Assembly (NCBI GenBank): GCA_958402075.1
Contig: CATXSD010000027.1
Span: 1-31,337, forward strand
DNA: 31,337 nucleotides
DNA from: Mediterranea massiliensis
GTDB taxonomy: Bacteria > Bacteroidota > Bacteroidia > Bacteroidales > Bacteroidaceae
Direction: 5' to 3'
Each line of letters begins with the position of its first letter. Position 1 is the stretch's first letter. Below, piece by piece: positions 27,701 to 31,337 of this stretch. A model generated the notes under the pieces. It did no database searches. It was not told the origin of the DNA and saw only the letters and a list, made by a program, of their open reading frames with translations. The position numbers were made by a program, and so were the translations under genes.

Positions 27701-27928
27701 GTCAAAGGCCTGAACAAATTTAAGGTGTATGTCACGACAGACAAAGACAATTTGGGAGAAGCTGTCATCCACGGCACGGGCAATGCCGCAGACTATCATG
27801 CCGGCATATGGGACAATGGTTTTACCATACAAAAAGGGAAGAAAGGAAAATATGTCTTTTTGGAAATTGACAAGACCCCCGGCCGATGCATCTGTATAAA
27901 CGAGATTGAACTGATGTTTGGAGACTGA
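24773..27928 (+). CDS. GH2 family glycoside hydrolase with C-terminal discoidin-like domain
   Basis: A 1051-residue secreted enzyme (signal peptide MYEKSSAFIFFLLLIIFSPCSAQ). In-frame ATGs at 24716 and 24761 are alternatives, but the first lies before a TATATTTTG sequence that may be the promoter. Domains: N-terminal sugar-binding jelly roll (about 25-190, VWYYKEINI, WINGDYVGEH-like), immunoglobulin-like domain (about 195-305), TIM barrel (about 310-600) with acid/base E424 in MGNEL and probable nucleophile E517 in THELGQW. Beta-sandwich regions follow, then a glutamine amidotransferase-like stretch (about 740-900), and last an F5/8-type C-like domain (about 910-1050). GH2 enzymes remove beta-linked galactose, glucuronic acid, mannose or similar sugars; this subtype's sugar is not clear. 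It is the last gene of the locus and converges on the S46 peptidase. Confidence 0.85.
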   Translation: MYEKSSAFIFFLLLIIFSPCSAQCLRVDLAGTWKLSLDSIRFEHQITFPGSTDEIPLGERHKPGTDLYIGKPETWQLARKYTFIGPVWYYKEINITQEWTDKRIILSLERCMWQTKVWINGDYVGEEHSLCTPHKYDVTRYIKKGLNKICLRIDNSPYVHLGSWSHGYSPGIQTIWNGVIGSLFLEAKDKVSIENLQCYPILKDKTVRWKGELINLSGKSGKGTLRIKITDPKGKVVLREKKKVICQNEKTDISYCLQLNEPVLEWDEYTPHLYQLEVDCHFDTYKGTEQVSFGFRDISTENGKLKLNGRTLFLRGEHDPGSFPLTGYPSMEKKDWIRIFRIGKEYGMNHWRFHSWCPPEAAFAAADEVGVYLQPELTLFSQNWEHTLVGQDTARDQFLFSELRRLLDTYGNHPSFLLMCMGNELRGDASVLEKWVEYGKRHDNRHLYAGSANLEAMGKYLPLSGDQFQVAHAAKVNGKRFERRMGGYFNSEYPNTINDYSHTLVPPYNQCPVITHELGQWEIYPDFSEIKKYTGVLTPRNLEVFKNSLEQKGMDDQAPAFLKASGKLASILYKEEIERVLRTPGMSGFQLLDLRDYPAQGSALVGLLNVFWDSKGLISPEEFRQSCNDVTVLLKMPKRTWTNNEIFDGEIVIPNYSRHSLENTHIEWEVLYDGKPIYKDSLHIGRLPQGEVHPCGKITFPLEDFTEATKLKVVLSVSPLGIRNQYSIWVYPKSVPINRGRVIVADKATPKLLEQIENGASVLLVPKDVEDVERMTFSNPFWSTILFDYQPKSMGLYCNPEHPIFKNFPTDMHTNWQWWELTVSASVARINGTPSSYRPILQVIDHPVRNDKLGAIMETRIGKGKLLVCMLDILSNLETRPVARQLKYSILNYMNSSAFQPQEVPGLKACFFADEVNKTSYRAVRLPGESKQHPAINMVDGSSDTFCELPANSGKVIVELELNEERYIVGCRLPTTVKGLNKFKVYVTTDKDNLGEAVIHGTGNAADYHAGIWDNGFTIQKGKKGKYVFLEIDKTPGRCICINEIELMFGD

Positions 27929-27940
27929 TATCCCTTACTT

Positions 27941-30094
27941 TTATTCAGTCTTTCTACCCAGCATCTCCTCGATCAGCCGGCCCGCCTTGCCATATTTCTC
28001 GATGATGAACAGCACGTAGCGGATGTCCACCCCGATGCAGCGCTGCAGGCGGGGCTCGTAGAGGTAGTCGCTGCTCATGGCCTCCCAGTTACCGTCGAAG
28101 GCCAGGCCGAGCAGCTGGCCGCGCGCGTTGAACATGGCGCTGCCCGAGTTGCCACCCGTAATGTCGTTGTCCGAGATGAAGCACACCTTCATCTCCCCGC
28201 TGCTGCGGTCGGCGTAGCGGCCGTAGTCACCGCCCTCCAGCAGGCTCACCAGCTCGGGCTGCAGGGCGAAGTCGGGCTCGCCACGATGCTCGCGGGCCTT
28301 TTCCAGAATGCCGCGTACGGTGGTGAAGTAGCGGTAATGCGTCCCGTCGGCCGGGTCGTAGCCCCGCACCGTGCCGAAGCTGAGGCGCATGGTCGAGTTG
28401 GCGTCGGGATAGAAGCGGCGGTCGTGGTAATACCGGCGCACGGCGGCGTTGAACAATCGCTCGCCGCGGTCCACGGCCACATTGGAGGCCTGCATCTGCA
28501 GGTTCATGTCGAAAAGCTGGGTGATGAGGTCGATGCCCAGGCTGATGGCCGGGTCGTTGAAGAGATTCAGCGTGGTGTCGTTCTCCAGGAAGCGCTGCAG
28601 CCCGCGGGGCGTGGCGATGGCCGTACGGGCATAGAGGCTGTCCACGTAGGCCCGCTCGTTGCCGCCATAGACGGTCGCGATGGAGTCGTAGAGGGGCGGC
28701 AGGTACTCGGCCTCCACGTGGCGGGGATATTCCTTCAGAAGGGCTGTAAAGACGTCCTTGTCGATGTTCAGGTCGAGGTTGGCATACTTGTCCACGATGT
28801 CCTGCAGATTGGCCTCGACCACCTTCGGGTCGGCGCCGAAGTCGAAGTTCAGGATGCTGAGGGCCAGCTGCACCAGCTCGGGACCGTTGAGGAAGCTCTC
28901 CAGCAGGTAGGCCTGCGCCCGGTTGGCCGCCCGCCGGTCCTTGTAGGCCAGCTCGAGGTCGGTGAGCAGGTGGAGCAGGCTGTCGCGTTCGGCAGGGGTG
29001 CGACGTATCCAGTCCTGCAGGTCGCGCTCCAGGGCCCGCTTCTTCTCAAGCACGTGCAGGCGGCGGATGGAGCGGTTCGTGCCGATGCTGTTCTTCCAGT
29101 AGTTGGAGCTTTCGTCGTACTTGGAGGCGTACTTGATGCGGATATCGTCGCTGGCGTCCATGGCCCGCTTCCAGATGGCCTGCTTCACGCCGCGGATGTC
29201 GGCCTGGGCCTGGTTGATGCCGTTCATGGCCTCCTCGATGCCGAACGACGAGAGGTAGCGTTCCGTCGTGCCGGGATAGCCCATCGTCATGCAGAAGTCG
29301 CCCTCGCGGTAGCCTTCCAGAGAAATGGGGGCTGCGTAGCGGGGATGGTAGGGCACGTTGTCGGGCGAGTAGTCGGCGGGGCGGTTCTTGCGGTCGGCGT
29401 AGATGCGGAAGACGCAGAAGTCGCCCGTGTGGCGCGGCCACATCCAGTTGTCCTGGTCCCAGCCGAACTTGCCCACGGACGAGGGCGGGGCAAACACCAG
29501 CCGGACGTCGTTGAAGTCCTGATAAACGGAGAGCCAGAATTCATTGCCGCCGTAGTAGGCATCGACCACGCCCGTCAGCGTGGAGTCCTTCTGCGACACT
29601 TCGGCCCCGACGGCCAGCATCACCGAGTCGACGGCATTGGCGCGGTCCGACTCGTCCATCCCGGGGCGCACGGCGGAGAGCACGCGCTTCGTCACATTCT
29701 CCTGCCGCAGGAGGAAGCGGACGTAGAGCGCGGGGTTGGGCAGCTCCTCCTCACGCGTGCGGGCCACGAAGCCGTCCTTCAGGTAGTCGTGCTCCAGGCT
29801 GGAGTGCTCCTGCACGCTGCCGAAGCCGCAATGGTGGTTGGTGAGCACCAGTCCGTCCTCGGACACCACCACGCCCGAGCAGAAGCCGCCGAAGCTCACT
29901 ACGGCGTCCTTCAGCGAAGCCTTGCGGGGGCTGTACAGTTCGCTGGGCTTCAGTTCCAGTCCCATTTTCTTCAGGGTGCGGGCAGTCGGTTTGTCCAGGT
30001 TGCCCGGCATCCACATGCCTTCGTCGGCCAGGGCGGCCACGCTTGCCAGCAGGCAGACGGCGGCCAGCAGCAGGTATTTCAGGTCTCTCATCAT
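27941..30094 (-). CDS. S46 dipeptidyl-peptidase, DPP7 type
   Basis: A 717-residue periplasmic serine peptidase. I chose ATG 30094, since the next start upstream is a GTG at 30115; this gives a clean signal peptide (MMRDLKYLLLAAVCLLASVAALA) and a length near that of P. gingivalis DPP7. The catalytic triad is visible: H88 in TNHHC, D225 in RHTGD and S650 in GGNSGS. Eighteen residues after the serine stands G668 (GLAFDGNW); glycine here marks DPP7, which prefers hydrophobic residues at the second position, whereas DPP11 has arginine and cleaves after Asp/Glu. Such enzymes release dipeptides for amino-acid fermentation. It lies downstream of the flippase gene with 24 bases between, probably one transcript. 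GC-rich like the left flank. Confidence 0.93.
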   Translation of the reverse strand: MMRDLKYLLLAAVCLLASVAALADEGMWMPGNLDKPTARTLKKMGLELKPSELYSPRKASLKDAVVSFGGFCSGVVVSEDGLVLTNHHCGFGSVQEHSSLEHDYLKDGFVARTREEELPNPALYVRFLLRQENVTKRVLSAVRPGMDESDRANAVDSVMLAVGAEVSQKDSTLTGVVDAYYGGNEFWLSVYQDFNDVRLVFAPPSSVGKFGWDQDNWMWPRHTGDFCVFRIYADRKNRPADYSPDNVPYHPRYAAPISLEGYREGDFCMTMGYPGTTERYLSSFGIEEAMNGINQAQADIRGVKQAIWKRAMDASDDIRIKYASKYDESSNYWKNSIGTNRSIRRLHVLEKKRALERDLQDWIRRTPAERDSLLHLLTDLELAYKDRRAANRAQAYLLESFLNGPELVQLALSILNFDFGADPKVVEANLQDIVDKYANLDLNIDKDVFTALLKEYPRHVEAEYLPPLYDSIATVYGGNERAYVDSLYARTAIATPRGLQRFLENDTTLNLFNDPAISLGIDLITQLFDMNLQMQASNVAVDRGERLFNAAVRRYYHDRRFYPDANSTMRLSFGTVRGYDPADGTHYRYFTTVRGILEKAREHRGEPDFALQPELVSLLEGGDYGRYADRSSGEMKVCFISDNDITGGNSGSAMFNARGQLLGLAFDGNWEAMSSDYLYEPRLQRCIGVDIRYVLFIIEKYGKAGRLIEEMLGRKTE

Positions 30095-30118
30095 CGTTTT
30101 CTTCGTTTTGTTCACAGA

Positions 30119-31337
30119 TTATTTCTTTGCCGCCAGCCGGTTCAGCAAGGGGATGCGGCTCAGGGGCAGGTCATGTTTCAAGATATAGGCGACAAACACC
30201 AGCAGCAGCACCGTGCGCCAGGCCAGGCGCAGCCACAGGTTGTCGATGGGCACGTACTCGGCAGCCACGTAGAGGACGGCGGCCAGCAGCACGTAACGTC
30301 CGATGGCCTTCAGGTCGTAGCGGATGGGGAACTTCTTCTGCCCCACGAAGTAGGACAGCAGCATGGCCGTTCCGTAGCCCGCAAAGCCCGCCCAAGCGCA
30401 GGCCATGTAGCTGTAGCGCGGGATGAGCAGCACGTTGATGAGCACCAGCACGGCGCAGCCCGTCAGCGAGAAGTAGGCGCCCCAGCGCGTCTCGTCGATC
30501 AGCTTGTACCAGAACGACAGGTTGAAGTACACGCCCATGAAGATTTCGGCCGCCATCACGATGGGCACCACACGCAGGCCGGCCCAGTAGTCGCATCCGA
30601 TGATGAACTTCAGCAGGTCGAGGTAGAACATCACGGCCAGGAAGGCCAGCAGGGTGAAGATGATGAAATACTTCATGGCGGCGGCATAGACCTCGCGGTT
30701 GTCCTTGTCGCGGCTCTTGCCGAAGACAAAGGGTTCGTAGGCATAGCGGAAGGCCTGCGTCAGCATGGCCATGATCATGGCTATCTTGCTGGCCGCGCCG
30801 TAGATGCCCAGCTGCACCTTGGCCTCGGCGGCGTCGGGATAGACGTAGGGGAAGATAATCTTGTCGGCCACCTGGTTCAGGATGCCTGCCAGGCCGAGCA
30901 CCAGCAGGGGCAGGCTGTAGGACAGCATGCGGCGCAGCAGGGCGCGGTCGAGCACGTAGCGGAAGCCGCGCAGCTCGGGTATCATGCAGAGCATGACGGT
31001 GAAGGTGCAGACCAGGTTGAACAGGAAGGCGTAGCCCACGTCGCTGCCCTTCATCGCCACGTAGTAGACGAGGTTCAGCGCGATGTTCAGGAAGATGAAC
31101 AAGAGCTTCAGCGCGGCGAACTTGATGGGCCGCTTCTGGTAGCGCAGGTAGGCGAAGGGGATGCTCTGGATGGCGTCCATGGCCACCACGGCCATCATCA
31201 TGCCCACGTATTCGGGATGGGCTGCGTAGCCCAGCAGGCCGGCGATGGGCTGCAGGAACACCAGTCCCAGGACGAGGAACGTGAGCGACACGCCGCCCAC
31301 CCCCATCAGCGTGGTGGAGTAGACGCGCATGGGGTCG
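30119..31337 (-). CDS. Polysaccharide/lipid-linked oligosaccharide flippase (MATE/MVF superfamily), N-terminus outside window
   Basis: The last 405 or so residues of a multi-pass membrane protein; the frame stays open through the window edge (DP before the internal Met at 31330), so the start is missing, probably by about 80 residues. Many hydrophobic segments alternate with short basic loops, for example VSLTFLVLGLVFLQPIAGLL, FAALKLLFIFLNIALNLVYYV, LPLLVLGLAGILNQVADKI and FIIFTLLAFLAVMFYLDLLKF. The DKIIFPYVYP and QLGIYGAASKIAMIMAMLTQAFRYAYEPF regions are typical of Wzx-like exporters in Bacteroidetes. Members flip undecaprenyl-linked oligosaccharides across the inner membrane for O-antigen, capsule or glycoprotein synthesis. 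The S46 peptidase gene follows closely. The substrate is unknown. Confidence 0.85.
   Translation of the reverse strand, partial: DPMRVYSTTLMGVGGVSLTFLVLGLVFLQPIAGLLGYAAHPEYVGMMMAVVAMDAIQSIPFAYLRYQKRPIKFAALKLLFIFLNIALNLVYYVAMKGSDVGYAFLFNLVCTFTVMLCMIPELRGFRYVLDRALLRRMLSYSLPLLVLGLAGILNQVADKIIFPYVYPDAAEAKVQLGIYGAASKIAMIMAMLTQAFRYAYEPFVFGKSRDKDNREVYAAAMKYFIIFTLLAFLAVMFYLDLLKFIIGCDYWAGLRVVPIVMAAEIFMGVYFNLSFWYKLIDETRWGAYFSLTGCAVLVLINVLLIPRYSYMACAWAGFAGYGTAMLLSYFVGQKKFPIRYDLKAIGRYVLLAAVLYVAAEYVPIDNLWLRLAWRTVLLLVFVAYILKHDLPLSRIPLLNRLAAKK

Larger units (their letters stand above)
7541..27928 (+). other. Polysaccharide utilization locus (whole)
   Basis: A contiguous plus-strand block: HTCS regulator, susC, susD, GH105, BNR_4 propeller, DUF2264, beta-helix lipoprotein, GH29 remnant and GH2. 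It is bounded by oxyR on the left and by a convergent S46 peptidase on the right, with 109 and 12 bases of spacing. Composition is clearly more AT-rich than both flanks. There is no recognisable separate surface glycan-binding lipoprotein (SusE/F-like) and no mobility gene inside or at the edges. The target glycan is inferred, not shown: the enzyme families suggest a uronic-acid-containing polymer with rhamnose and perhaps fucose. Confidence 0.85.

Noticed and set aside
7432..27940. Integrase, transposase or attachment repeats at the locus edges
   Set aside because: I compared the text after oxyR and after GH2 by eye and found no shared direct repeat, and no mobility gene is present.

Overview
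The window looks like a chromosomal segment of a Bacteroidales bacterium (Bacteroides or a close relative). It carries SusC/SusD, a hybrid two-component regulator, S46 and M16 peptidases, a stand-alone SIS-type arabinose-5-phosphate isomerase and several promoters of the Bacteroidetes type (-33 TTTG, -7 TAnnTTTG). I cannot name the species. Base composition splits the window in three: GC-rich housekeeping DNA on both sides (hand counts of single 60-base lines: 63% GC at 4981-5040, 70% at 29341-29400) and a much more AT-rich insert between them (27% at 8041-8100, 47% at 13561-13620).

Left flank (1-7431): the end of queH (tRNA queuosine), an M16 zinc peptidase on the minus strand, then divergently kdsD overlapping a PfkB sugar kinase, a lipoprotein tyrosine phosphatase, a DEAD-box RNA helicase whose promoter region is duplicated in tandem, and oxyR with both redox cysteines.

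Middle (7541-27928): one polysaccharide utilization locus, all on the plus strand. Its order is HTCS regulator, a 1.1-kb intergenic region rich in short direct and inverted repeats, susC, susD, a strong hairpin, GH105 unsaturated uronyl hydrolase, BNR_4 beta-propeller with a C-terminal lectin-like domain, DUF2264 protein (probably GH154-like), a parallel beta-helix lipoprotein, the wreck of a GH29 alpha-L-fucosidase, and a large GH2 glycosidase. SusC/SusD would import an oligosaccharide. The propeller and/or the beta-helix protein would cleave it, possibly as lyases; GH105 and DUF2264 would remove (unsaturated) uronic acid; GH2 would trim a beta-linked sugar. The HTCS would sense a breakdown product and switch on susC. 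The enzyme set points to a rhamnose/uronic-acid-capped glycan such as arabinogalactan-protein side chains or an ulvan-like polymer. That is inference, and at least three proteins have no assigned reaction.

Right flank (27941-31337): on the minus strand, an S46 dipeptidyl-peptidase of the DPP7 type and the C-terminal part of a polysaccharide flippase whose start lies outside the window. I saw no tRNA, rRNA, CRISPR array, transposase or integrase.
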